The notes: generated by a model from the letters alone, not told the origin. DNA of 23,096 nucleotides from Penium margaritaceum (GCA_023375785.1 SZWC01000841.1:242994-266089); one strand, 5' to 3'; shown: positions 1 to 10,316, counted from the stretch's first letter. A program made the numbers and translations.

Positions 1-361
1 TGGGGGTGGGTTGGGTTCTTGGCGTAGGACATAATTTGTGATCGTAGTAGTATTAAGAGTCAAAGGGACAACAAATCAGTGGATGAAGGTTAGAAAATGT
101 GGCTGGCAGGGCCATGTTCTTTTTGCGTTGTATCGGTAGATCCAAAACATGTACATTTCTTTCACTTTGAAAACATGCCGCAAGGAAGAGGTCATGAAGG
201 TTACAAGAGAAGATCAGGCAAGGACGTGGTGCACCCTCCACGATGCACTTTGTGCCATACAACGCTCAGTCGCATTGATCGCCAAGACGGAGTTTGCCTC
301 GGCGACCCACGCCGTCTCGAGCGATAAAGAAAGCACACACTGCGGGAGCTGAACCGGCGAG
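1..361. other. Left-edge sequence with no supportable gene
   Basis: I see no convincing coding, RNA or repeat feature here. Several short overlapping open frames exist on both strands (60-76 codons), none with a recognisable motif. On the minus strand this is the 3' flank of the Ser-rich exon ending at 362. I see no clear polyadenylation hexamer in it. Confidence 0.4.
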
Positions 362-828
362 TCAAGTGGAAGGGCATGCGCTATGGAACAGCGCTTTGGC
401 ACGGTAGCTGCCAGGGCAGTGCATCATGGCCATGTTCTCAAACTTGATGGCCAGAAAAACCTCCTCCGGTCCTTCGCATGATGATTCGGGCGGCGATGAT
501 TCGAGGGATGAGGCGGAGGATGATGATGACGACGATAATGACAATGACGACAAAGAGGAATCGATTGATTGCTCCAGCAATGATGGCGAGGAAGATCGAG
601 ACTTGGGCAGAGATGCCAAAAAACATGATGCTGATGGCCGATCGGGTCCCACGGACCTGGGCAGAGACGATGGCCGCATGGATGATGACCATGACCCGGT
701 CAGCGGCGACGAGGAGGCATGAGGAGGCGAGGGAGACTTCTGAGACGATGTCGAAGGCACGCACTGGATGTAGATGTCTTCGATTCTCAGCCCCGCACGG
801 TCCATGCTCGCTGAAAGCTCTTCTACGT
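362..828 (-). CDS. 3' exon of a Ser/Pro-rich protein of unknown function
   Basis: This is the proposed last exon of a minus-strand gene. It starts just after an AG at 830-829 that is preceded by a pyrimidine-rich run and reads GCAATGCAG before the junction. It ends at a TGA (364-362). It encodes about 155 residues. The first part is ordinary-looking and mixed (VEELSASMDRAGLRIEDIYI). A long Ser/Pro-rich disordered stretch follows, including a run of seven serines opposite a GAT/GAC tract. The end is mixed again (EEVFLAIKFENMAMM). The upstream donor leaves phase 1 (one base, G), and the AC that opens this exon completes a GAC (Asp) codon, so the frames join without a stop. I recognise no domain. 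A second minus frame over 438-820 is hydrophobic (Ile/Val-rich, codons often ending in C) and remains a competing interpretation. The plus strand reads an Asp-rich frame at 426-722. The low-complexity tract makes all three frames open, so this call is moderate at best. Confidence 0.42.
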
Positions 829-1107
829 CTGCATTGCCCAACAGCGGAGTAGGAGAAGAAGGAAAGGGCATGAGAAACCAAAATGGAGGGGCAGTAGAGA
901 GGACTGACAGTTGCTGGTCTTAAGGGATGGAGACGTCAAGCGTTTGGGAACTTGGCCGGTCATCCGACGAAGAGCAACTGGGGCAGCGGTCATCTGACCT
1001 GAAGGACGTCGGGTCACATGTTAGGGATCTGAACTCAGTGAGGTCAACTCAGATGCTAGGGACCTGGCCAGTTCCAGCTGATGCTTAAAGAAGTAGAAGG
1101 GGAGAGT

Positions 1108-1111
<4 letters not shown>

Positions 1112-1196
<85 letters not shown>
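1112..1196. repeat. (GA)n microsatellite, 85 bp
   Basis: Uninterrupted GA dinucleotides run for about 85 bp, followed by an imperfect GGGA run to about 1206. Open frames across it (Arg-Glu or Leu-Ser repeats) are products of the repeat. On the minus strand it forms a long polypyrimidine run inside the proposed intron. Confidence 0.97.
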
Positions 1197-1202
<6 letters not shown>

Positions 1203-1263
1203 AGGGAATGCATGGATAACGTCGAACTTCGGCAATCTTCACATACTTACAAGCCTTCACATG

Positions 1264-1284
1264 CTATGCACAGCCTGTGCATAG
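1264..1284. repeat. Perfect 21-bp palindrome (10-bp arms)
   Basis: The arms CTATGCACAG and CTGTGCATAG are exact reverse complements around one C at 1274. It lies 3 bp from the larger palindrome at 1288-1320 and shares the GTGCA/TGCAC core. I assign no function. Confidence 0.9.
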
Positions 1285-1287
1285 CCT

Positions 1288-1320
1288 GTGGACTGTCCTG
1301 TGCAGCACAGGACAGTCCAC
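1288..1320. repeat. Perfect 33-bp palindrome (16-bp arms)
   Basis: The arms GTGGACTGTCCTGTGC (1288-1303) and GCACAGGACAGTCCAC (1305-1320) are exact reverse complements around a single A at 1304. The site falls inside the proposed intron, about 40 bp downstream of its donor in the minus-strand sense. It could extrude as a cruciform or fold as an RNA hairpin. I do not recognise a known binding site. Confidence 0.93.
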
Positions 1321-1360
1321 GACAGGCATCAATCCTCGACGGAAAAATCGGATGGCCCAC

Positions 1361-2609
1361 CTTGCCAGTTGATGCACTCAGCCTTCGCCTTCGCCTCGCC
1401 GTCCGACCAATCGCAAGGAGGGCAGGAGCCCCTAGAGGCTGAATGGGCAGCAGCAGCGACTGCTGTTGCAGAGTCAACGGCGTTGGGGGCAGCAGAACTG
1501 CCATCCCCATCGCAGTCCTTGCTGTGCTTCTGCTGGAAGATGCTGCTGCCGCCGGTGATACTGCTGCTGCCAGTGCTGCTGCAGCTGGCGCCGGTGCGGT
1601 CCCGAAAGTCGCCTCTACAGTTGCTGCTGTTTGTGGCTGCGGCGCTTTGTACTTTGGGGCGCAGGAAGGAAGATGTGGGGGCGCTTTGTGCTGGCGAGCC
1701 CATGGCATGGGAGGAGCTGAGGGAAGAAGGAGAGCTGGAGAGGGAAGAGGGAGAGTGGGTGGATACAACAGGAGAAGAGGAGCGAAAGGAGGACAGGGGG
1801 CGCGCGGCGATCAGTCCGCCGATTCCGAAATGGTTGGGGGAGAGGGAGGAGGAAGGGGAAGTCAAGGGCGGGGCCGGATACGAGGGAAGATAGGTGATGC
1901 TAGGAGGAGATGCTGTCCCTCCCCGGCCTACATCTCGACGAGGAGATTGCTGTGACTGTGTCGTGAGAGCCTCTGAGGGGCGAGCCGAGGGAAGGGGAGA
2001 CGCGTGTGAGGGATGCGCTAAGTGTGCGCTGCCCAGAAGGGAGGGAGGGTGGGAGGACCCTGGGAATGTCACGCCGGCGTGTGCCATGCTCCCTTGAAAG
2101 CATACTCGGCGGGTACCATGATCCCTCGAAAACTTCGCGCTCGGAGAATTATCAAGGGAAAATTGCTCCAAGGAAACATGTCGCGTATGTGAGGGACGAA
2201 CTCTGGAGGGTGGCAGTAGACTGTCCGCAGGTGAGGGGGACGAAGCTTCGAGGAAAGAGAAGTTGACGGACGGAGAGGCGAAAGGGGAGGTGCAGGACGG
2301 CTTGGCAGGCTGCTTAGATCCGGCGAACGCCACGTCGGCGGTCTGGAAGCCTCCTGCATCGCCAGCGCAGGGACGATGCGGGAGCGCGACTCGGTTCGCG
2401 TCGCTGTCCTCGTCGCAGCGTCCTCGCGCCGTGGATGGGCTGCTGGCGGCAAGCGCGCGGCTCGACACAGTGGACGGCGCGTCGCGGCGAGAGAAGCGCG
2501 ACGTCATTTCTTGCGTCGGGCTGGATCGGATGGATCGGATGGATCGGGTGGAGCGGGTGGAGCGGTTTGGATCGGGTGGAGCGGTTTGGAGCGGGTGGTT
2601 CAGGCGCAT
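1361..2609 (-). CDS. 5' exon of a Ser/Pro/Ala-rich protein of unknown function
   Basis: This is the long open minus-strand exon. The frame is open from just below a TAA at 2753-2751 down to 1329. The first ATG in frame is at 2609-2607 (Met-Arg-Leu-Asn), which I use as a provisional start. The exon would end at 1361, before a GTGGGC donor, giving about 571 residues when joined to 362-828. The sequence is disordered and rich in Ser, Pro, Ala, Arg and Thr. Near the N-terminus a 9-bp repeat encodes Arg-Ser-Thr/Ile units. No domain, signal peptide or membrane segment is evident. An upstream exon is possible: CTG|GTAAGA (GT at 2754-2753) and CCACTCCCTCAG (AG at 2669-2668) resemble a small intron, though I could not fit the phases. 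Length and the fitting splice phase support a gene. High GC content, which favours long chance frames, weakens the case. Confidence 0.45.
2522..2598. repeat. 9-bp tandem repeat (GGATCGGAT-type) inside the exon
   Basis: About eight imperfect copies of GGATCGGAT, GGATCGGGT or GGAGCGGGT occur head to tail, some with a T insertion. On the minus strand they encode Arg-Ser-Ile/Thr units near the N-terminus of the proposed protein. The period is a multiple of three over most of its length, so copy number can change without breaking the frame. Confidence 0.8.
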
Positions 2610-2753
2610 GGGCTGCGCCGGGTGTGCCGAGCCGTGTGTGCGTGAATTGTGCGCGTGCACGGAAAGACTGAGGGAGTGGCGCCCGAAGGAGGTGTATGAG
2701 TGAGGCGTGTGGGAGTGACGCCCGGGGAAGGCGTGCGGTGAGTGCTCCTCTTA

Positions 2754-3508
2754 CCAGTAGCTGGCGCAGCTACGGCCGACTGCCGGCACAGAGGGCGGTG
2801 GGTCCAAGGCGCCTTGTCGGGCGTGCAGGCAGTGGAGCTCAACTTCGCGCTTCCAAAAAGCGTGGAGCTCCTATTCGCGCTTGCAGGCAATGACCGTGGG
2901 GAAACCACCCTCTCCGCGCCAGCCTCTGCGACTTTTCTGCTAACCCCGACCTTGGAAGCAGCAGCAGCAACAGCCACGACCGAGAGCAGGAGTCGAGGAG
3001 CAAAGGCTGTGGATCGAAGGCTCCCTGCAGGACGAGTGAGGAGTGCGACTTGTGTGCTTGAACGCAGTGGCTGTGGGGACTCCCCACTGGGGAGGATCGC
3101 CTTTTGGCATTCTCCGATAGCACCGCTCGCGGCGTCAGCCGAGAGCAGCAGCCGCGGCGCACACGAGTGCGATCGAGCAGGGCGACGACCACACATCGCG
3201 GGATCGCGGCTCGGCGACACATGCCGGAATGTTCGCCTCGCTCGCCTGTGGTGGGGAAATGGCGCGGCAGGCCATGAGTCATGATTCACGGTGCATGTAC
3301 GAGCACGCCCTCCCTCCCTCGTGCTGTCAACAGCTCCTCTTGACTCTTGGACTGATCGCATCACCTGACGCTCGATGCGACCAGGCTGTCGTCCGTCTGT
3401 CTGTCTGTCTCTGTCTGTGTGTACCAAAACTAGTTGAAAAGTTGAAGAAGCGTCCACGAAACGCGTAACGAGTTCAAGGCGCTTGACCTGCAATGCATGT
3501 AAGCCGCA
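2754..3508. other. GC-rich stretch with unproven open frames on both strands
   Basis: A 304-codon minus frame (3514-2600) and a 180-codon plus frame (2742-3284) overlap each other here. Both are Arg/Ser/Ala/Pro-rich, as expected of chance frames in GC-rich DNA. A TCTG-type short repeat lies at about 3391-3421. This could be the 5' end or promoter region of the minus-strand gene. I cannot place an exon in it with confidence. Confidence 0.4.
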
Positions 3509-3544
3509 GCGCATTTAAGAGCACGCGCGTGCTCATAAATGCGC
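3509..3544. repeat. 36-bp near-perfect palindrome
   Basis: The 18-bp halves starting GCGCATTTA and ending TAAATGCGC are reverse complements except for one A/A pair at 3518/3535. The centre is the alternating run GCACGCGCGTGC, with no spacer. It lies upstream of the minus-strand gene, close to where GC content drops, so it may mark a regulatory site or an element end. Confidence 0.9.
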
Positions 3545-4047
3545 TCCGGACCCTTGTCACTAGTCAGCTGGGCTCTTTCTTCCGCCTGCAGAAGTAAGAC
3601 CAAAAACACAAAACAGAACGGAAGATTACTAAGCAGCCACGCCTTTCTCGTACCGCGTGCCCGTTTCCCCTTACATTATGAACATTATTATATCTAGGAT
3701 ACTTTTGTGCCGGGTGTCGAGTTTTACACCCTCGTGACGCTGACTGCAACCTAATGGGACTCGTAGTTGGATGCTGCCGTACCGCCTCCTGGTTGATCGG
3801 AGAGGCCTATTCCGGATGCGCCCTCCCATCGGATGTCAATGTGATGGGGGGAGAACGGTCCTCAAAATAAAACATTTACGATTGTGAAACAAAACCTGAG
3901 GATGGTGGCATCCATTCGTTTGTCACTTGACAAATGCAACAACGCAACATAATATGACAAACCAGAAATGCACCATACACACCATAGATCAATGAGAAGT
4001 GGACAACTAGTCAGTGTGCCGAGTGCTAGTGTGACGAGCTTTCGCCA

Positions 4048-4050
<3 letters not shown>
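3545..4050. other. Intergenic, nothing recognised
   Basis: No convincing coding region on either strand. A 13-base match to the small-subunit rRNA phrase CTCGTAGTTGGAT occurs at 3760-3772, but its flanks do not look like rRNA. Confidence 0.5.
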
Positions 4051-4090
<40 letters not shown>

Positions 4091-4096
4091 TCTCTC
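4051..4096. repeat. (TC)n microsatellite
   Basis: TC dinucleotides run from 4051 to 4086, then an interrupted CCCTCTCTCT tail follows. It is a simple repeat with no coding content. Confidence 0.95.
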
Positions 4097-5280
4097 CTTC
4101 CTTGAACAATGACGCCCAACCTAACAACTACTGATACACGGACAAAGCAAACATGAACCCTATCTTGTGACATCCCCTTTATTCCGAATGTGTACGCAAG
4201 GCGGAAGCTGTAAACTTTGTGCTACAAAACTAGCGACGTATAGCAGCGTTTGATGTGCCCAAATCTTCCATTATTGCATGCGCGACGATGGCGTCCCAAG
4301 TGCGATGGTGGACGGTGACACACAATAGATCACTGAGAACGTAGGTGTGCCACAAGCGGCATGCGAATCCCACCCCCCATCCTCATGTCGCCCAAAAAAC
4401 GAGGGTGTTGATGTAGAACAATAAGAGAGTCTGGTGCACAGTGTCTTTGTGGTTCATAAAACACGTGCGTGAAATCTTTTTTACAACTTACATTTAAATG
4501 ATGTGTTGTGCCAACGAGGCAAACCACCAGTCACACATCCGCATATCTTTTCCTTCCACCATCATGATGAACCGCCAAAATGGCCGCTTTGTTCTTGAGC
4601 CTCTTGGTACCCTGCACTCTACTCTACATGAGCTAAACGACCTCTATAAGCTCTAGTCTCGTAATGAACCACCATCTATAAACTCGTCCCAGATGGACAA
4701 CCCTCCTATGGTCCATCTTGCTCGGCATTGCCACGCTTTGTAGCAACACCATCGTACTCAGGTTGCAACTAGGGTCGACATTGATATTGGAGATGTGGAG
4801 GTTGTTCCAATCATCATTGACCATGGGGACGTCGAAGCTTGTGTAGTGGTCGATGAGGCACTGGAGGACATTGTATCGTTACCCTTCTTTTTTTCACACC
4901 AAGAGGGAACGGTAACGTTGGAATCAGCAAAGAGACCAGAATGTAGTGGGAACCACCTTTGCTATTCAGAAGAGCTATTTGAGTGAAGGTATATGTACTA
5001 CATCACCATAACCACTGACTCCACTATAGTGGCATTAGCAACAACAGATGTAGCCATTGTCGCCACTACAGGCGGTATCCACACGTTGCCCTAGTAGCAA
5101 CAACTACCACTATACTATTAGTTGTCGTTGTTACCTCTTGTGTAGGAGGGACTGCCATTGCCACTATTGTAATTTTTGAAGTATTAGTAACACCCACTAC
5201 CAATGTTGCAATTATAAAAGCAGCAACAACGACTACACTTGAAGTAATAGTAGTAGCGCCAGCTAGTTGGTGTGGTGCCA
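4097..5280. other. Intergenic, weak short frames only
   Basis: Short frames occur at 4330-4527 and 4633-4824 on the minus strand and 4795-4986 on the plus strand. None has a recognisable motif. From about 4995 the sequence becomes cryptically simple, with CAACAAC and CACTAC triplet runs that lead into the TTGG block. Confidence 0.45.
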
Positions 5281-7225
5281 GCTTGGTTGGATGGCTAGGA
5301 AGTTCGTTGATTCGATGATACCATGGTTTATTGCTTGGTTGGGTGGGTGCTTTCTTGGTTGGTGGGCAGGTTGGTTGGTTTGTTGGTCGGTTGGTTGGGT
5401 GGACAGCTAGTTGGTTGGTTGGTTTATTGGTAGGATGACTGGATGGCTACTTAGATGTTTGGTTGAATGGTTGGCTTGTTGGAGGGTCTGTTGGTTGGTT
5501 AGTTGGTTGGTCTTCATGGCTTGTTATCTGCTTGGCTAGTTGGTTGTATGGAACGTTGGTTATTTACCTGGTTAGCAAGTTGGTATGAAAATTGGTTGGT
5601 TTCTTGGTTCCTTGGCTTGTTGGTTGCTTGCGTGGGAGGGTTAGCTCACTTTTTTTGGTTGGTGGGCTGGTTGGTTGGTTGGTTGGCTGGCTCGTTGGCA
5701 GGTTGAAAGTCAAGTTGGCTAGTTGGATGGCTGGTTCCTTTGTTTGTTCATTGGTTGGCTGGTTTGGTTGGTTGGTTGGTTGGTTGATTGGTTAGTTGGC
5801 TGGTTGGTTGGTTGGTTTGGTTGACTAGTTAGTTGGTTGGTTGGTTTTTTTGTTTAATTGGTTTGGTGGTTGGGTGGTTGGTTGGTTGGTTGTTTTGTTT
5901 CTTGGCTGGTTGGTTGGTTGGTTGGTTTGTTGGTTTGGCTAGTTTCCTGGTTGTCTGGTTCATTATTTAGTTTGTTGACTGGTTGGTTGGTTCTTTTGTT
6001 GGTTGGTTGGTTGCTGGGCTGGTTGGTTGGTTGGTTGGTTGGTTGGTTGGTTTGTTGATTGCTTCATTGGCTGGTTGAAAGGCAGGTTGATTGGTTTGAT
6101 GGTTAGTTGCTTTCTTGTTTCATTGGTTGGCTGGTTTTGTTGGTTGGTTGGCTCTTTGGTTAGTTGGTTTGGTTGACTGGTTAGTTGATTATTTGGTCCA
6201 TTATTTGGTTGGTTGGTTGGCTGGTTTGGTTTTTTCAGTTGGTGGGTTGGTTGCTTAGTGGGTTGGTCAGTTGGTTTGTTGGTTGGTTGGTTGTTTGGTT
6301 GGCTTCTAAAGTGGATGGTTGGTTGGTTGGTTGGTTGTTTGGATAGTTGGATAGATGGTTGGCTGATTTTTTGTTTGATTGGTTTGGTGGCTGGTAAGGT
6401 TGGTTGGTTTTTAGGTTGTTTGGTTGGTTTGTTTTTTGGTCAGCTGGTTGGTTGGTTGGTTGTTTGGTTGGTTGGTTGGTTGGTTGGTTGGTTGGTTGGT
6501 TGGTTTGTTGGTTGGTTGGTTGGTTGGTTGGCTAGTTGGTTGACTGGCAGGATGGTAAGCTTATTGGTTGGTTGATTGGTTTGTTGGCTTGAAATGTTGG
6601 TTGGTTGCATTGGTTGGTTGGTTGGCTGGTTGGTTGGTTGGTTTTCTAGCTCGTTGAAAGGCAGATTCTTTTGTTTGATGGTTGTTTTCTCTGTCAGTTC
6701 GTTGGTTAATATTTTTGGTTTTTTGGTTGGCTGTTTCATTTTTAGGTTGGTTGACTGGTTATTTTTTTCAATTATTGGTGGGTTGGTTTGGTTCATTGGT
6801 TGGTTTTGTTGGCTGGTTGCCTAGTTTTCTAGGCAATTTTTTGGCTAGTTCATTACTTAATTGGTTAGTTGTTTAGTTGGTTGGCATGTTTCGTGGCTAG
6901 TTTGTTGGTTGGTTGATTGATTTGCACGCAGGTTGGTTGGTTGGCTGGCTTGGCTGACTAACATGCCTGATGGCTGGATGTCTAGTTTATCGCTAGTTTG
7001 GTTGGTTGGTTGGTTGGTTGGATGGTTGACTGGTTGGTTGATTGGTTTGTCAGTTGGTTGCCTGGTTGGTTGGTCGGCTGGTGAATTTGTTGGTTTGTTG
7101 GTTGATTAGTTGGTTGGCTGGTTGGTTGGTTGGTTGGTTGATTGCTTTGGTTGTTCAATGGTTGGTTGATTGTTTTGGTTTGTCACCCAGATGGCTGATT
7201 CATTTTTAGGTTGGTGAATAAGGTA
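5281..7225. repeat. Degenerate TTGG tetranucleotide satellite, block 1
   Basis: Almost 2 kb is made of TTGG/GGTT units interrupted by other words, with long uninterrupted runs near 6460-6530. The plus strand is strongly G+T and very poor in C. All plus frames read as Leu-Val-Gly-Trp repeats, because a 4-bp unit read in threes cycles through four codons. Stops interrupt every frame, so these are not genes. Its 3' flank resembles the 3' flank of block 2. Confidence 0.95.
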
Positions 7226-7798
7226 GTCATTTAGAACCCATCACCTCAAATTTATACACTTCTCAAATAGTCTACAGAACAATTCACCATACACGAGAGA
7301 CCACCAAGAAATTTCCCCTTGGCCATACTTGGCCGATGGAAATTTCTAAGAACCTTTCAAGACACAGGTGTTCATACAATTATGTACACACTTCTTGCAA
7401 AGGACTGGCTTACTTTGACTAAGGTTCAAGGAAGTTCCCTCTCTTTACAATAGTAAGGCATTAATGACAAATGATTTATGAAGTTTTTTATAAATAAGGA
7501 GGAAATAAATGAAAAATTCTTTAAACCCCTTATTCATTAGGCTTATCAACATATAAAAATTGATAGACTTTCATACTTTTATTAGAGTTTTCTACTTTCG
7601 GCTTGTGTTTCATGAACTAAAGATGTGGAGACACGCAATGAATTACATGTGTCTTTAAACGAACATATTGGATAGTGCAATATTTTTTAGTGAACATATT
7701 TATGTTCGTTTATTTCAGTGATGTTTCCCAACACCGTTGAAGCGCTTCAACCTATGAAAGACTTCATTTTATGGCTGGTCTCATTAATTCAATCTCAC
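7226..7798. other. AT-rich spacer after TTGG block 1
   Basis: The first bases (about 7228-7262, ...ATCACCTCAAAT...ACACTTC) align with the flank of block 2 at about 9876-9918 (...ATCACCCCAAAT...ACACTTC). The rest is AT-rich with no coding frame. A 10-bp inverted repeat, AGAAATTTCC/GGAAATTTCT, sits at 7307-7316 and 7338-7347. Confidence 0.6.
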
Positions 7799-8229
7799 AC
7801 CCCCCCCCCTCCCCCCCCGTACCAACCATACCAGAGTGTACGAGGGGAGTGTATCACACGATGCACGAAACATTGAGCGGAAGTACCGCACAAATGTACA
7901 CAAGTCAATTTTTTAAACCCCCGGTTCCATGAAGGTTCATTGTTCACATGTGCACATCACTTTCCGATGTGTCGTGACAAACATGTACACTTGTACATAC
8001 AACTAGACTATGCACTTTTGGTGCTTGGTGTGGGACTAGAGGGTGTCAGGCTACAGACTCAAAATCCTCTCCTCCCCCTTCTTTCCCCCCTCTCCAAAGC
8101 TAAGAAGTGTATGTGGTGAGTGCAAGGGGAAATGCACGCAAATAGCATGTTAGAGACAAAAAAACGTTGTACTAGTGTATAATTTCATGCGACTTGCAAT
8201 TCCCTTCAATCCAGCTCAATCAAAGGTTT
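7799..8229. repeat. Poly-C tract and diverged TACAC-dyad module
   Basis: An interrupted poly-C run followed by GTACC (7800-7824) opens a segment rich in GTGTA, TACAC and GTACA words. It includes GTGTACGAGGGGAGTGTATC at about 7836 and ACACTTGTACAT...GGGACTAGAG at about 7986-8040. The same words appear in the same order in the 10317-11299 module (GTGTATCGGGTAGTGTATCT; ACACTTGTGCAC...TGGACTAGAG). I infer a diverged copy. No protein is supported. Confidence 0.45.
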
Positions 8230-8900
8230 GCCAGTGAAAAATGCAACACCATAACCACTGTCCACCCTTTCCCCCTTCCAACCCACAACCATTGACGACA
8301 TCACCCAAAACAATGTACACAATTGTATATCTTTATACACAACCTAAACACAATTGGCGATACAATTCCACTTCAACCCAAAATCAACAAGTGTATATCT
8401 ATTCACACAACCCTCTCATTTTTAACATGTTTCCACTTACACTCCCCACATACACTTCCCACCTCCACCCCCCTCCTCCCTCCCTCGCCCAATCACCACA
8501 CAAAAATCTCAAATACATCACTGAAACCAGTATACACTAGCACAAATATCTATACACAACCCATACACCCAACCATACACCTCAACTTACAACCATGACT
8601 TACACTTCTACCCCCACAACCCCTCTCTCCCGCTCCACCCAACAACCATCAACCAAACTCAAATAAATTCACTAGACTAGCCATACACCTCCACTTACAC
8701 TATCCACATACAGTTTCCACCCCTACCCCTTCCACCCAACCACCACTGACCACATAACTGAAAAACAACATGCACAAGTGTATTTATCTACACAAAAATC
8801 ATATGTTCTACCATAAAAATCTACTTGCAAAACCCACATACAATTTAAACCCTTCCCCTCCCCCATCTACCTAGCCACCAGCGATCAAATCATTTGAACC
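8230..8900. repeat. G-poor, C-rich degenerate tandem repeat
   Basis: The plus strand is almost devoid of G. The phrase CCACTTACACTNNCCACATACA recurs in degenerate form at about 8433, 8591, 8691 and 8821, each time followed by a CCACCCC-rich run and CACCCAA-type words, with spacing of roughly 100-160 bp. A word like ACAAGTGTATWTATCTACACA recurs between them. Open frames here are Thr/Pro/His-rich products of composition. Confidence 0.65.
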
Positions 8901-9006
8901 AATATACATCGGATTACCTTGCATGGAAGCTTCTTTGTGTACCGAGCAACATTATACACACTTCACCTAGTACATGAAATTCCTGTGATTAACTCCACCT
9001 CTAGTT

Positions 9007-9875
9007 CGTTGGTTATTTGGTTGGTTGGATGCTTTTTTGGTTGGATTGGTTGGTTTCTTGATTGTCTAGTTAATTGTTTTTGTATAATTTGTTCATTGGT
9101 TCCTTTTCTAGAAACTTGGACGGTTTGTTACTTGGTTAATTCATTGTTTTTCAGGTTGGTTGCTTGATTGGTTTGACTGATTAGTAGGTTGGATGCATAA
9201 ATGTTTGGCTTGTTTGTTGGTTGGTTGGTTGGTTGGTTTGTTATTTGGTTTGTTGGTTGATTGGTTGGTTGGTTGGTTGGTTGGTTGGTTGGTTGGTTGG
9301 ATGGTTGGTTAGTTGGTTGGTTGGTTGGTTGGTTGGTTGGTTGGTCGGTCAGTTGGTTAGCTGGTTGGTTGGTTGGTTAGTTGGGACGCTGGTTGATTGG
9401 GTGGATGGTTGCTTGGTGGTTACCTTGATTGGTTTTTTTTATGGTTAGGTTGTTTTCTTGTCTAGATGCTTGGTTCATTTGTTTGTTAGTTTACTATCTG
9501 GCTGGTTGGTTGGTATGTTGGCTGGTTGGCTAGGTCATTTCTTGGATGGCTGGATGGTTGGTTTTTTATTGGTTACTTGGTTGGCTATTTCCTTGGTTGG
9601 TTGGTTTCTTGGTTTATTTTTTGGTTAGATGGTTGGTTGGTTAAATGCTTTGTAGTTTTTTTATTGTTTGGTTGGTTTTTTGGCTTGTAAATTTCTTTCT
9701 TGGTTGGCAATCTGATATCCATCTTAGTTTGCAGGTTTTATATGGTTGGTTTGTTGGTTGGCTGGTTGTTAGCAACCTGGCTTTCTTGATCGCTGGTTGG
9801 CTGGTTGGATGGTTGGTTGGTTGGTTAGTTGATTGGTTTGTTTCTGGTTTGACTCATTGGATGGATGGTTGTCTG
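9007..9875. repeat. Degenerate TTGG tetranucleotide satellite, block 2
   Basis: It has the same composition as block 1, with a nearly pure TTGG run at about 9256-9345. The Leu-Val-Gly-Trp frames at 9221-9448 and 9645-9950 come from the repeat. Confidence 0.95.
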
Positions 9876-10316
9876 TGTAGTACATTTATGCCCAATCACC
9901 CCAAATCCACACACTTCATTAATCGTGTAAATGACATTAACATATGGTAAGGATCATTCTAAAAACTATCCCTAGAAAATTAACAATGTTTCTTAGAAAT
10001 TGTGTTTTGCAATCACGTTCACAGTTAATTTAATGGACATGAACAAGAGACTTTCACTTAATGTTCTTAACAAAAATATGCCGTATACTTTGTTGTGTAA
10101 CTTTATACTTTTTAAAATTCACTTCGATGTTTCTGAATTTACATTGTTACCTACTTTGTGTGTTTTTAAAACCTAATGCTATTCTTGTAATTAAATTGAT
10201 GACATTGATTTTTCCTCAATTCTGAGTAAGTTGATTTCATGCGTATGCAGTGTTCCGGTCACCCACACGGTTGTGCACAAAGTCACACGTCATGTCTTTT
10301 TGTCGTCGCTCGAGCG
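9876..10316. other. AT-rich spacer after TTGG block 2
   Basis: The beginning is similar to the block 1 flank. The rest is AT-rich and non-coding and ends at a poly-C tract. Confidence 0.55.

Larger units (their letters stand above)
829..1360 (-). other. Proposed GT-AG intron containing (CT)n and twin palindromes
   Basis: On the minus strand the upstream exon ends ...CAAG and the next bases are GTGGGC (GT at 1360-1359). The acceptor is a pyrimidine-rich run ending GCAATGCAG (AG at 830-829). The 532-bp interval contains an 85-bp (CT)n tract in the sense direction and two perfect palindromes near the donor. A second acceptor-like site lies right after the (CT)n tract (CTTCTACTTCTTTAAG, AG at about 1088-1087). 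It opens only a 20-residue frame ending at 1021 and could be an alternative terminal exon. The intron is inferred from splice-site sequence and phase only. Confidence 0.4.

Noticed and set aside
1021-1260. Leu-Ser and Arg-Glu repeat proteins across the GA tract
   Set aside because: Direct products of a dinucleotide repeat. Only the last ~20 codons ([20 protein letters not shown]) could be an alternative terminal exon, and I could not support that further.
2600-3514. 304-codon minus frame and overlapping 180-codon plus frame
   Set aside because: High GC content makes long frames common. Both are low-complexity Arg/Ser/Ala/Pro sequences with no motif, and neither could be joined in phase to the better-supported exon.
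3760-3772. Possible 18S rRNA fragment (CTCGTAGTTGGAT)
   Set aside because: A 13-base match only. Sequence on both sides does not resemble the conserved parts of small-subunit rRNA.
5503-6876. Plus-strand frames of Leu-Val-Gly-Trp repeats
   Set aside because: They are translations of the TTGG tetranucleotide, appear in all three frames and are broken by stops. The same pattern recurs at 9221-9950.
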